A DNA stretch of 64,000 nt from DATLLJ01 sp035537875. Lineage in GTDB: Bacteria > Acidobacteriota > Vicinamibacteria > Vicinamibacterales > CAVVIG01. The notes below the pieces were generated by a model. It made no database searches, was not told the DNA's origin, and saw nothing but the letters and a program-made list of their open reading frames with translations. Where the stretch lies: NCBI GenBank assembly GCA_035537875.1, contig DATLLJ010000150.1, forward strand, positions 21,044-85,043, written 5' to 3'. Shown piece after piece: positions 42,015 to 50,753 of the stretch. The translations under genes and the position numbers were made by a program. Every line of letters begins with the position of its first letter. Positions within the stretch are counted from its first letter, which is position 1.

Positions 42015-42092
42015 CGGGATGTAGCGCAGCCTGGCTAGCGCACCTGACTGGGGGTCAGGGGGTCGCCGGTTCGAATCCGGCCATCCCGACCA
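42015..42092 (+). tRNA. tRNA-Pro (anticodon GGG)
   Basis: A complete cloverleaf: acceptor CGGGATG pairs with CATCCCG, the D stem is GCGC/GCGC, the anticodon stem CCTGA/TCAGG encloses CTGGGGG (anticodon GGG, reads CCC), and the T arm is GCCGGTTCGAATCCGGC. A discriminator A and an encoded CCA end the gene (CCA included in the coordinates). Confidence 0.97.
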
Positions 42093-42106
42093 ATTTTCTA
42101 ATCCCT

Positions 42107-42126
42107 GTTTGCAACGCGTTTGCAAC
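42107..42126. repeat. Exact direct repeat GTTTGCAAC x2 beside tRNA-Pro
   Basis: GTTTGCAAC (42107-42115) and GTTTGCAAC (42118-42126) are separated by GC, starting 15 bases after the tRNA. Short direct repeats just 3' of a tRNA are a pattern seen at tyrosine-recombinase attachment regions, but no integrase is present here. Confidence 0.5.
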
Positions 42127-42132
42127 GGCGGC

Positions 42133-42252
42133 TCAGTCCGGGGGATCGCCGCGGGCTCGCAGCGCGCGTTCGCAGGCGCGTAGCCAGCCCGTGAGCCGGT
42201 CCAGGGCGCGGAGCGTGCCCGGGACGGCACCTCCATAATCTCGGGCGCGTTC
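42133..42252 (-). pseudogene. Possible 3' relic of a gene next to tRNA-Pro
   Basis: On the minus strand a short open stretch without a start, ending at the TGA 42135-42133, reads like real coding sequence (PGTLRALDRLTGWLRACERA, then LRARGDPPD). A stop codon interrupts the frame just upstream. It may be the tail of a gene that was lost when the region was rearranged. Family not recognised; low confidence. Confidence 0.3.
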
Positions 42253-42598
42253 ACGGGGTCATGCAACGATCGCTGAACGACACGAGCACGTCTCTCAGCC
42301 CAGTCAGAAGACAACGGTTACCCCGGACAGCGCCTCCCAAATTCAGCCCGCGAACTATCACGCTTCGAACGTCAAGGAAACGGGGTAGCCCTTTGGCAAT
42401 CGACCCACGCCGCAGCGATGGTTGAATGAATTCCTTGGAACTCGACGCGCATTTTCCCTTGCTGCGGCGAGCCCAGCAGCATGTTGCCCGAGTCCTTCGC
42501 CTTCTGGATTTGCGCGGGGCTCGGCGGCACAGCGGCGGCCTCCAGCTGCAACCCGGCCCCATTCCTACCGCAAAGGGGGCCAGGGCGGATCCGCGCGC
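42253..42598. other. About 350 bp without a supported gene
   Basis: Between the relic and the fusion-protein stop, only overlapping short frames are present. One minus-strand frame (around 42375-42560) contains SPAQIQKAKDSGNMLLGSP, which looks somewhat protein-like, but it lacks a start outside the next gene and I do not call it. No hairpin or RNA was recognised. Confidence 0.4.
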
Positions 42599-44614
42599 TC
42601 AGGTCTGGCAGTCCCTCGTTTGCGGGTTGTTTGGCGTCGTCAGACCCGGCGGGGCCCCGGCTCTCCCGAACCAGCTGCGAACCGCCACCCGCTTGCTGAC
42701 GAACAGCACCTCGTACACGGTCGCTGGAAACGGTCCGATTTCGCTCGCACACGCGAAATTGTTGAAGTGCACGTTGGCGAGGTAAAAGGACTGCTTGAGT
42801 CTGCGAAGCACGACGAGGAATCGATCCTCGTCGATGCCGTGCAATTCGATGGTCAGCTGATCAATCTGCCGGAGCACGGCCTCTGGAACCTTCGCCAACG
42901 AGTCCCACTCGGCCCCTTCGACGTCCATCTTGACAACGAGCCGCCTGGCCGCATCGCCGTTGCGCGCGAACTGGTATTCCAGCGTATCGAACAGGCGGCC
43001 GTCGATTGTCGCCGGCTCACCTCCGATGCACTCCTCATGAAACACCGTATTACCGGTCGTGCAGACAGGGCGGGTCAGGTTGAAGCAGTCGTACTGGTGC
43101 ACTGGGACGCTCAGAGTGCGCGAGACGTCGCAGCCCCACTGGTCGTACCCGGAAATTCCATAGGAGTATCCGGACCGCACGGCTGACAAGAGGTTCGCGC
43201 ACAGCAGATAGCCACCATCGTTCGGCTCGCCGAATCGCTGAAACTGACAGTTGGCAAGTGTGACGGGTTGCAGCTCGGCAAACAGGCGCCTTCTGAGACT
43301 GTCGAACGTCCCTCCCGGACCTGCGTATCCGACATGGATGATCGTTCCGGCTATCGCCGTTGCGACGAGAAGTGCGGTGGCCACAGCGGGAGCGGACGGC
43401 CCGTGAATCACAGGCCGCTCTGAAGCCAGAGCGGCAATCACTCCCGCCCAGCCGATCGCCGACAGGTAGAGATATCTGGACTGGTGAAGTTCTGGAGCGA
43501 TGAACAGGATTGGGAACACCGGGACGACGGAGAGGAGCACCCAGGCGGCCGCGCCGATGGCCAGCTTCGTTCGTCCTCTGGATGGCGCAGGTGACAGGAA
43601 GAATATGGCCAGCAGGTACACGACGGCGAGCACTCCGAGAATCGGCAAGAGGGTCCAACGCTCGAGTACTTCGATATGCCACGGCACCGCGAGGCTCCCA
43701 AAGCTTCTGAACAACGCGAGCTGCACAACGTACCTGTTCAAGGGCGGCAACACGACGCCATACGCCAGTCCTAAACGCACCAGGCTGAACGCCGCGGCAA
43801 TCGACAGAAGGATGCCGGTGTCCACGAGCAGCGGACGCGAACGGGCACTGCGAATCCAGGCGTCCAGCAGCACCAGCCCGCCCGCGATCACGGCAGTTTC
43901 CTTCGACGCAGCCGCCGCAAGACCTGCGCCGACGAAGAGGATCCGCGTAGCCGCAGAGGCCCCGGCTTCGTAGCGCCGTGCGATGAGAACGCACGTCAGG
44001 ACGAAGGTGACAGAAAGAAGGTCGGATACCCGCAGCGGTGATACGACCGGTTCGGTGGCAAGCGGCGCCGTCAACACCAGCAGGCCGCCTGTCAGCGCCC
44101 ACGCGCGACCCGGCACCCAGCCGCCAATGATCCTGCCGGCCAGGTACGCGTTCGTGCCATGCAGGACGACGTTCAGGAGACGCAACGAGACCGCGCCCGC
44201 CCCAAGCTGAATGAGCAGCGCCCAGACCACAGTAGGCAGAAGGCGAAGCGACGTCGGACCATCCGGTTCGAGGTTCCACTCGGAGGCGCGTCGTAGCAAC
44301 GCCAGATCCGGCGGTTGGAATTCGAACCAGAGAGCGGGCCCATAGAGCACGATCGACAGCGCGCAGAACAGGACCCACGGCCAGGGCCCGAACGTGGTCG
44401 GCGCAATCGGCTCCTCGGCCGCCAATCGAGGGCTGTGCCCGAGCCTGAAAACCAGGCCGACGATGACGAAGGTCAGAGCCCAGCTTTCAACGCTGTTCCG
44501 CCCGGTACCCCAGCCAAGAGCGTAGGAAACGAAGAGAGCGATTAGAGCCAGCGCGAGCGCCCACACGGCCAGGCGAGCCACGCGGTCGAACGTTCCTCGC
44601 GGTGAATTGTCCAA
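42599..44614 (-). CDS. Polytopic membrane protein fused to a METTL24/FkbM-type methyltransferase domain
   Basis: Protein of 671 residues. The first 440 or so contain about eleven hydrophobic spans with GT-C-like landmarks (YGPALWFEFQPPDLALL; LRLLNVVLHGTNAYLAGRI; AASKETAVIAGGLVLLDAW). The last 200 residues form a soluble methyltransferase-like domain: CQFQRFGEPNDGGYLLC, YSYGISGYDQWGCD, and LVVKMDVEGAEWDSL, where the DVEGAEW motif is typical of FkbM and Methyltransf_22 proteins. A fused membrane glycosyltransferase-like/methyltransferase product might modify an envelope glycan or glycoprotein. Function is inferred only. Confidence 0.75.
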   Translation of the reverse strand: MDNSPRGTFDRVARLAVWALALALIALFVSYALGWGTGRNSVESWALTFVIVGLVFRLGHSPRLAAEEPIAPTTFGPWPWVLFCALSIVLYGPALWFEFQPPDLALLRRASEWNLEPDGPTSLRLLPTVVWALLIQLGAGAVSLRLLNVVLHGTNAYLAGRIIGGWVPGRAWALTGGLLVLTAPLATEPVVSPLRVSDLLSVTFVLTCVLIARRYEAGASAATRILFVGAGLAAAASKETAVIAGGLVLLDAWIRSARSRPLLVDTGILLSIAAAFSLVRLGLAYGVVLPPLNRYVVQLALFRSFGSLAVPWHIEVLERWTLLPILGVLAVVYLLAIFFLSPAPSRGRTKLAIGAAAWVLLSVVPVFPILFIAPELHQSRYLYLSAIGWAGVIAALASERPVIHGPSAPAVATALLVATAIAGTIIHVGYAGPGGTFDSLRRRLFAELQPVTLANCQFQRFGEPNDGGYLLCANLLSAVRSGYSYGISGYDQWGCDVSRTLSVPVHQYDCFNLTRPVCTTGNTVFHEECIGGEPATIDGRLFDTLEYQFARNGDAARRLVVKMDVEGAEWDSLAKVPEAVLRQIDQLTIELHGIDEDRFLVVLRRLKQSFYLANVHFNNFACASEIGPFPATVYEVLFVSKRVAVRSWFGRAGAPPGLTTPNNPQTRDCQT

Positions 44615-44761
44615 GGTAGCGGGATTATCGTCGGTGTCGCCGCCGTGTCAAGGTCGAGGGGCGTCTGCGTACCCAACTCATCCCTGACACATTGCGCCGT
44701 CTCGAAACGCCGTCAATCGTGGTTAGATCCTCAGGTGAGTCCCGGAGCCCCCGTCAATCTG

Positions 44762-46054
44762 ATGATGGTCAACGCTGCGAAGCGTTCCGGATGGATGGAG
44801 ATACTGCCTCTCGTCGTGGCCCTTAGCGCCATCGGTTGTGGTGTCGGGCAGGATCCGCACGTGCTCACGTTTGCCGGAAGCGCGGTCGGGTCAGAAGCCG
44901 AGGCCCTTCGCCGTCAGCTCGATCGCTTCCAAGCGGTGCACCCCTCGATACGCGTCGAACTGCGCGCCACGCCGGACGCGTCCGACCAGCGGCATCAGCT
45001 CTACGTCCAGTGGTTGAACGCGCAGGCGCCGGATCCTGACGTCCTGCAGCTCGATGTCGTGTCGACTTCGGAGTTCGCAGCGGCAGGCTGGATCCTGAAT
45101 TTCGATCAGTTTCACGCGCCGACGGCGGATTTCTTTCCGGCCACCATCGCGGCGAACCGCTGGAACGGGTCTTTGTACGCGCTGCCCTGGTTCATCGATG
45201 TCGGGATGTTGTACTGGCGCACGGATCTGATGGCCCATCCACCGGTGGATATCGACGATCTTGAGCGGCTGGCCGCCCACGCGAGAGACGAGCATGGCGT
45301 TCCATACGGCTTGGTCTGGCAGGGTGCGCGGTACGAGGGGCTCGTCACCGTCTTTCTCGAGTACCTCGGCGCGTTCGGCGGGAGGATTCTCGACGAGGAG
45401 GGCCGCGTCGTACTCGACTCCAACGCGGCAGTGACGGCCCTCACCACCATGCGCGACGAGATTGCCGTTGATCGCATCGTGCCACCGGCGGTCCTCACCT
45501 GGCAGGAAGAGCAGGTGCGGTTCGCGTTTCAGAACGGGCAGGCCGCCTTCATGCGCAACTGGCCGTATGCGTACGGGCTGCTGATGGACGCCTCCCAGTC
45601 TCGCGTCGCCGGCCGATTCGCGGTTGCGTCGATGCCTGGCGGTGCCGGCGGCGCGCCAACCTCGGCGCTCGGCGGGTCTGTCCTGGCGATCAACGCGCAC
45701 AGCGGCGATCGGGAGGCAGCCTATCTGTTAATCGACTACCTGCTCCAGCCGGAGCAGCTGCTCGAGCGCGCGCGCTTGGTCGGGCAGTATCCGCCGCGGC
45801 CCTCACTGTACGAGACGCAAGCGCTGGCCGAAGCCCTGACGATCGCTCCGGGTGAGGCACGGCGCATTATCGAGCGGGCCGTCGCGCGGCCCGTCACGCC
45901 GGTGTACACCGAACTGTCGGAGATTCTGCAGATTGCTCTGCATCGCACTCTGACAAACCAGCAGGAGCCACGCGCAGCCCTGGAGGGCGCGGCGTCGTCG
46001 ATGCAAGCCCTCCTTGACAAGGTCGGCCTGAGCCCGGCGGTCCATGAGAAATGA
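44762..46054 (+). CDS. Sugar ABC transporter substrate-binding lipoprotein
   Basis: Extracellular solute-binding protein (family 1) of 430 residues. The start was taken at ATG 44762; a lipobox-like LSAIGC is present around residue 25, so it should be lipid-anchored. The MalE-like body has LTFAGSAVGSEAEALRRQLDRF, PDVLQLDVVSTSEFAAAGWI, RWNGSLYALPWFIDVGMLYWR and AAFMRNWPYAY. The pattern resembles ThuE/LpqY trehalose- or maltose-type binding proteins. First gene of an importer with two permeases and one ATPase. Confidence 0.88.
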   Translation: MMVNAAKRSGWMEILPLVVALSAIGCGVGQDPHVLTFAGSAVGSEAEALRRQLDRFQAVHPSIRVELRATPDASDQRHQLYVQWLNAQAPDPDVLQLDVVSTSEFAAAGWILNFDQFHAPTADFFPATIAANRWNGSLYALPWFIDVGMLYWRTDLMAHPPVDIDDLERLAAHARDEHGVPYGLVWQGARYEGLVTVFLEYLGAFGGRILDEEGRVVLDSNAAVTALTTMRDEIAVDRIVPPAVLTWQEEQVRFAFQNGQAAFMRNWPYAYGLLMDASQSRVAGRFAVASMPGGAGGAPTSALGGSVLAINAHSGDREAAYLLIDYLLQPEQLLERARLVGQYPPRPSLYETQALAEALTIAPGEARRIIERAVARPVTPVYTELSEILQIALHRTLTNQQEPRAALEGAASSMQALLDKVGLSPAVHEK

Positions 46055-46928
46055 GGCACGTCTCGGGTGGGCGCTCACGCTCCCGGCGCTGGCGGCCATC
46101 GCCATGGTCGCGGTCTTCCCGATCTTCTGGACGGCTTGGGAATCGCTCCATTTCCACGACCTGCGCATGCCGTGGCTTGGACGACCGTTCGTCGGCATGG
46201 CAAATTACGTGGAAGCCGTGTCGAGCGAGCGCTTTTGGGGTGCGATGGCGCACACGGCGGTCTTCACGGCCGCGACGGTCACGCTCGAGCTCGCCGGGGG
46301 CCTCGTCCTCGCTCTCATTGTGGACCGGTTCTCACGCGGGCGCGACCTCGTGCGAACAGCCGTGCTCCTGCCCTGGGCGATCCCGACGGTCGTCGTCGCG
46401 CTCGTCTGGCGATTCCTGTTCGAGAGCCCGGCTGGCATCGTGAACGGCGTCCTGCTCCGGCTGGGAATGTCGCCACCCACGTGGTTCGCTGACGCGACCG
46501 CCGTGTGGGTACCACTGATACTCGCCGACGTCTGGAAGATGACGCCGTTTGTCGCCGTGCTCCTGCTCGCCGGGCTGCAGAACATCGATCGGTCGCTCTA
46601 CGAAGCCGCGCGGATCGACGGCGCCGGGTGGGGCCGGCAGCTCACCGACATCACGTTGCCGCTCTTGCGGCCGGCGCTGCTCGTGGCGTTCATCTTCCGG
46701 TCACTCGACGCCTTTCGGGTGTTCGACGTCATCTACGTGATGACGGGAGGCGGGCCGGGAACCGCCACCGAGCCGATCGCGCTGCTGACGTTCAGCAGCC
46801 TGCTCCAGAACCTCCGCTTCGGCTTCGGTGCGGCCCTTTCGGTCATCGTGTTCGTTGTCAGCTTCATCTTCGCGGCGGCATGCATCCGCGTCCTTGGCCG
46901 GGACGCGCTGATGGAGCGAGTGCCATGA
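46044..46928 (+). CDS. Sugar ABC transporter permease (MalF-type)
   Basis: Membrane subunit of 294 residues with six predicted spans. The cytoplasmic EAA loop LYEAARIDGAGWGRQLTDITLPLL (landmark EAARIDGAG) identifies the MalF/UgpA type; GGGPGTATEPIALLTF follows. It overlaps the binding-protein gene by 11 bp and the second permease by ATGA, so the transporter is made as one unit. Confidence 0.92.
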   Translation: MRNEARLGWALTLPALAAIAMVAVFPIFWTAWESLHFHDLRMPWLGRPFVGMANYVEAVSSERFWGAMAHTAVFTAATVTLELAGGLVLALIVDRFSRGRDLVRTAVLLPWAIPTVVVALVWRFLFESPAGIVNGVLLRLGMSPPTWFADATAVWVPLILADVWKMTPFVAVLLLAGLQNIDRSLYEAARIDGAGWGRQLTDITLPLLRPALLVAFIFRSLDAFRVFDVIYVMTGGGPGTATEPIALLTFSSLLQNLRFGFGAALSVIVFVVSFIFAAACIRVLGRDALMERVP

Positions 46929-47743
46929 AGGTCCGCCGGATGCTAGGGGCGCTAGGGGTCGCAACCGTGCTGGCGCCGCTGTTGTTTCCCCTGTACTGGA
47001 TGGTGATGTCGTCGTTCACCCAGGAGGCGCGGCTCTTCGCGGCGCCAGCGCTCGTTCCGGATGCGCTCGTCCTCGATCATTACCGTGCGCTGTTCGGCGG
47101 GCGTGATTTCTGGACGCCGATCCGCAACTCACTCATCGTGGCGGGCGCGACAACGGGGTTGTCGGTCGGGCTTGGTGCGCTGTGCGCGTACGCGTTGGCC
47201 AGGCTGCAGTTCCGGGGGAAGACCGTGATGCTCGCGTTCGTGCTGGCCGTGTCGATGTTTCCGCAAATTTCGATCGTCTCACCGTTGTATTTGCTGCTGC
47301 GCGAGTTGCGGATGATCAACACGTACCCCGGTCTCGTGCTGCCTTATCTGACGTTCGCCATGCCGCTGACGATCTGGTTGCTCGTCGGGTTCTTCCGTCA
47401 ACTGCCTGCCGAGCTCGAGGAGGCCGCGGCGATGGACGGGGCCGGGCGTTTGCGAAGCTTGCGGGAAATCGTCTTGCCGCTGGCGTGGCCTGGCCTCGCC
47501 ACCACGGCTATCCTCACATTTCTGTACTGCTGGAACGAGTTCCTCTTCGCCCTGTCGTTCACGTTAGGGCCCGAGCGGTACACCGTGCCGGTGGCGATCG
47601 CACTGTTCCGGGGGCAATACCAGGTCCCGTGGGGACAAATCCTTGCCGCCGCGGTCGTCGCAACGGCGCCGGTCGCAGCCATCGTCCTCGTCGCGCAGCG
47701 ACGAATCGTCGCCGGCCTCACCGCCGGCGCAGTGAAGGGCTGA
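46925..47743 (+). CDS. Sugar ABC transporter permease (MalG-type)
   Basis: Membrane subunit of 272 residues, start ATG 46925 from the ATGA overlap. Six spans; the EAA loop is EEAAAMDGAGRLRSLREIVL (landmark EAAAMDGAG), and WNEFLFALSF is typical of MalG-type permeases. A frame continuing upstream to 46505 is the shadow of the first permease. The ATPase begins 10 bases after the stop. Confidence 0.92.
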   Translation: MKVRRMLGALGVATVLAPLLFPLYWMVMSSFTQEARLFAAPALVPDALVLDHYRALFGGRDFWTPIRNSLIVAGATTGLSVGLGALCAYALARLQFRGKTVMLAFVLAVSMFPQISIVSPLYLLLRELRMINTYPGLVLPYLTFAMPLTIWLLVGFFRQLPAELEEAAAMDGAGRLRSLREIVLPLAWPGLATTAILTFLYCWNEFLFALSFTLGPERYTVPVAIALFRGQYQVPWGQILAAAVVATAPVAAIVLVAQRRIVAGLTAGAVKG

Positions 47744-47752
47744 CGGGGGACT

Positions 47753-48844
47753 ATGGCCTCGATCACCATCGAGCACCTCGATAAGGTGTACTCGAACGGG
47801 CACGTCGCCGCGCGCGATCTGAACCTCGCGATTCGCCACGGCGAGTTGCTCGTGCTGGTCGGGCCGTCAGGTAGCGGAAAGAGCACCGTCCTCCGGCTGA
47901 TTGCCGGGCTCGAGCGCCCGACATCGGGCCGCATCCTCATCGATGACGAAGACGTAACAGGCGTGCCCCCCGAGCGCCGCGATCTCGCGATGGTCTTTCA
48001 GAGCTATGCGCTGTACCCGCACAAGAGCGTCCGTGAGAATTTGGCCTTTGGCCTGCGAGTGCGGCGCATCGAAGCGGCCGAGATTCGCGATCGCGTCCAG
48101 CAGGCGGCCGCGACACTCGGCATCGAGCCGCTCCTCGATCGCAAACCCGCACAGCTCTCCGGGGGGCAGCGGCAGCGCGTCGCGCTCGGGCGTGCGCTGG
48201 TGCGCGAGCCACGGGCGTTCCTGCTCGACGAGCCGTTGTCGAACCTCGACCCGCTGCTGCGGGCCGACACACGCGCCGAGCTGGCGCTCCTGCACCGGCG
48301 GCTCGGCGCCACGATGGTGCACGTGACCCATGACCAGGAGGAAGCGATGACCTTGGGAGCGAGGGTCGCCGTGATGCGCGACGGGCAACTGGAGCAAGTG
48401 GGTACACCGCTGGAGATCTTTCGGCGTCCGGCGAACGTGTTCGTGGCGACGTTCCTCGGGTCGCCTGCGATGAACGTGTGGCGGTGCAGCTGCGCGCAAA
48501 CAGGGGCGGGCACCCGTGTGGCCTATCGGGGTCTGGCCGTCGATCTCGAAGGGACCAGGAACCTGTTCGATCAAGACGAAGTGCTCGTCGGCGTGCGACC
48601 CCATGACATCGGCCTGGTGCCACCCGGCGATGCCGACGCGGTCGGGCGCGTGGAGGTGGTCGAACCGCTCGGCGCGACAACACTCCTTCACGTCCGGATC
48701 GACGGCATGGCAGGCCGCGCGGCTCGGATCGTCGTACCCGCCGATGGGGCGGTGGCCATTGATGACGAGGTGGCCATCCGCATCCGCCGTGATCGCGTTT
48801 ACCTGTTCGACGAGCGTACCGGCATGGCCGTCACGCCACCCTGA
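47753..48844 (+). CDS. Sugar ABC transporter ATP-binding protein (MalK/UgpC type)
   Basis: ATPase of 363 residues with Walker A GPSGSGKSTVLRLIAGLE (about residue 37), Q-loop MVFQSYALYPH, LSGGQRQRVALGRALVREP, Walker B FLLDEPLSNLDP and H-loop VTHDQEEAM. The C-terminal 120 residues are a TOBE/OB-like regulatory domain (VGVRPHDIGLVPPG), as in MalK/UgpC. It completes the importer begun at 44762; no glycosidase is adjacent, so the sugar is undetermined. Confidence 0.93.
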   Translation: MASITIEHLDKVYSNGHVAARDLNLAIRHGELLVLVGPSGSGKSTVLRLIAGLERPTSGRILIDDEDVTGVPPERRDLAMVFQSYALYPHKSVRENLAFGLRVRRIEAAEIRDRVQQAAATLGIEPLLDRKPAQLSGGQRQRVALGRALVREPRAFLLDEPLSNLDPLLRADTRAELALLHRRLGATMVHVTHDQEEAMTLGARVAVMRDGQLEQVGTPLEIFRRPANVFVATFLGSPAMNVWRCSCAQTGAGTRVAYRGLAVDLEGTRNLFDQDEVLVGVRPHDIGLVPPGDADAVGRVEVVEPLGATTLLHVRIDGMAGRAARIVVPADGAVAIDDEVAIRIRRDRVYLFDERTGMAVTPP

Positions 48845-48877
48845 AGTTATGGGACATAACGATCTCGTTGTGCCTTC

Positions 48878-49969
48878 TCACCGGCTGTCGCCCGTCCGGA
48901 GTTTCTTGAGCGTACTCGCGGCGTCGGACGAACTCGGCGCTGGTTGTTCCATCACGCCGACGGCGACCTCTGTCGGGTCGTGGCCCTTGGAGAAGTGCTC
49001 GATCAGGAGACGGACGTCGGTGAGCCACTGTTGAATCGTCGCGACGTCGCAGTGTTCCTGCCAGGCAGTCCGCCGCGTTCGCGGTACCTCGTTCTCCCTG
49101 CGATCGGCGGTCTGCACCTGGTCGACCGAGAGCGTCTCGGCATGAGCATGCGCCAGCGCGCGCCTGAAGCCGAGCGCAGCGGCGACGCTTCGAAACGGAC
49201 GGACGCTCCAGTCCACTCTGTCATTGAACAGCTCGATGTTGAGCACCTCCGCTTTCTCACGCGGATCGAGCCGCTGCAGCTGGCCCCAGGATGGAATCAC
49301 CCGCGATCCGAGATCGTTGAAGAACGCTTCAGCGGTCAAGGCGACGGACACTCCCGCGCTGATCAAGAAGTATCTGCTGCTGTCGACCGGCAGCGCTTTC
49401 GCCACCTTCAGCTCCTGCTGCGCTGTCTCGAACAGCAGCTGGTACGTTCGTAAGGTTGGTTGAGGGCTCGGCGGGCTTTCTTCCGTGACTTCGACCGGTG
49501 CTGGACGGTTTTCGCGCATGGTTCGTGAGGGGGCGGGACGTTTGTGCTGCATGCCAGCCGTCGGTCGGCTTTCCTGTATGGGTTCGGCAACCGCTGGCCG
49601 GCTTTCCTGTCCTGTAGCGGTCCACTCGAGGAACATCGCGACGATCCAGTCGAGGATCTCGTCGGGTGTGCCTGAGATGCCGTCGGGCGTGATGGCCAGC
49701 TGGGACTGAATCGTCGCTCGGCTCACGTTGAAGGTTCGCGGCCTCTCGCCACGATCCTTCCACTTCAGAGCGCCGCGCAAAAGCCATAGGCCGAGGCCCT
49801 GCGACAGCGTCAGCAGATTACCCCGCCTGCTGACGGCCAAGACGGTCGGCATCCGGTTCACCATGGCGATCGAGGGATCCTCGTGGGCTTTTGTGTCGAG
49901 GCGTTCGACCAACGCATCGAATAGCGCGGCCCGCAAGTCGTCGTCGCTGAGCTTTGTCAGGTCGAACAT
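48878..49969 (-). CDS. Orphan protein with HEPN-like C-terminal domain
   Basis: Protein of 363 residues from ATG 49969 (MFDLTKLSDDDLRAALFDAL); the longer frame to 50113 lacks support. Three parts: an N-terminal domain of about 125 residues with helical and possible winged-helix features (FNVSRATIQSQLAITPDG), a repetitive linker with (E/R)xRPA units (about 125-185), and a C-terminal helical domain. The latter has VSVALTAEAFFNDLGSRVI, LDPREKAEVL, RPFRSVAAALGFRRALAHAH; the R-x4-H in FRRALAH fits HEPN-type motifs, though the usual Asn after Arg is missing. Function unknown. Confidence 0.65.
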   Translation of the reverse strand: MFDLTKLSDDDLRAALFDALVERLDTKAHEDPSIAMVNRMPTVLAVSRRGNLLTLSQGLGLWLLRGALKWKDRGERPRTFNVSRATIQSQLAITPDGISGTPDEILDWIVAMFLEWTATGQESRPAVAEPIQESRPTAGMQHKRPAPSRTMRENRPAPVEVTEESPPSPQPTLRTYQLLFETAQQELKVAKALPVDSSRYFLISAGVSVALTAEAFFNDLGSRVIPSWGQLQRLDPREKAEVLNIELFNDRVDWSVRPFRSVAAALGFRRALAHAHAETLSVDQVQTADRRENEVPRTRRTAWQEHCDVATIQQWLTDVRLLIEHFSKGHDPTEVAVGVMEQPAPSSSDAASTLKKLRTGDSR

Positions 49970-50327
49970 CAGCGTCTCTGGATCTCGGCTCGATTCGCCA
50001 AGCGTCACCCCAGTTTGCGATGCGAGCGCCGACTCGGCAATGGTTTTTTCGGGGAACAACCGCCGAGCCGTTGCACAACATGGTCGATCCGCAGCGGAGC
50101 GTGTCGGCCGCATTCCAGTCCCCTCCGGGGGACGGCGAAGTGGCAGGGTTCCCGGGGAAGCCGCCTTGACATGGATTCATCGGGCTCGGCATGACCTCGA
50201 CTTGCTACCGAAGACTGAGCCGGGCCGCGCCTCACGGTTCTACGGGTAGTGTCGCATTGAGCTGAATGATTGGCGCTCAGACTTGCGGGTGCGGCGCTTG
50301 GGCCTGTTCGAGTAAATCTGTTCATAA
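49970..50327. other. About 360 bp without a supported gene
   Basis: This is the upstream region of the HEPN-like gene (minus strand) and of the DinB-fold fragment (plus strand). Short frames exist on both strands but none resembles a known protein. The lost 5' part of the DinB-fold gene would have been expected here, but its sequence is not recognisable. Confidence 0.35.
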
Positions 50328-50609
50328 TTGGACTCGGTCACCCGCTATTGGGCGACGCAGGAGCGCAACCTGCGCGTGTTCCTCGCCGGCGTTAGCAACG
50401 CGGACTTGTCGCGACGATTCGAATTCAAGGCGCCGCTGTTCTCATTCAGTAAGGTGATGGCAGTTGGCGAGATCCTGCACCACGCGGCGATCCACAACAT
50501 TCACCACCGGGGCCAGGTGACGCTGCTGCTGCGCGCGTTGGGTCACGAGCCTGGCAACGTGGACATCCTGTTCTACTACGCTGAGAAAGGCGTCCTTGGG
50601 CAAACCTGA
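50328..50609 (+). pseudogene. Truncated DinB-fold (YfiT-like) protein gene
   Basis: The 93 codons correspond to the C-terminal half of a DinB/YfiT four-helix protein: LHHAAIHNIHHRGQVTLLLRALGHEPGNVDILFYY (landmark HNIHHRGQV), which carries two of the three metal-binding histidines. Family proteins are about 150-170 residues. An in-frame stop directly precedes the frame and the first helices with the other metal ligand are missing. A decayed gene rather than a complete one. Confidence 0.7.
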
Positions 50610-50619
50610 TCGGCGAGCG

Positions 50620-50700
50620 GCGGCGGCCCAAAACACAAAAAGCCCGCTCTCGCCAGAGAGTGCGCTTCAATGTTCGGGGGCAGCTGCGGGCTCAGGCCTG
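50620..50700. terminator. Imperfect hairpin after the DinB-fold fragment
   Basis: AAAAAGCCCGCTCTC (around 50639) and GAGAGTGCGCTT can pair with two mismatches around a GCCA loop. For the minus strand an A-run at the start would read as a U-run after the stem, so it could end transcripts coming from the right (short GT2 gene). Weak evidence. Confidence 0.35.
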
Positions 50701-50753
50701 ACGGCTTCAGCCGTGAGCCCTGACCCCGAGCCTGATGTGACTAGACTAATAGA

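Noticed and set aside
41988..42314. Minus-strand ORF containing GWPDSNRRPPDPQSGAL
   Set aside because: It is the antisense translation of tRNA-Pro(GGG), a well-known spurious prediction.
42372..42752. 126-codon minus-strand frame overlapping the end of the fusion gene
   Set aside because: Most of it is the shadow of the methyltransferase domain; only a short part outside looks protein-like and it lacks a start.
48846..48860. Small perfect dyad GTTATG-GGA-CATAAC after the ABC ATPase stop
   Set aside because: AT-rich stem too short for a terminator and no promoter beside it; could be chance.
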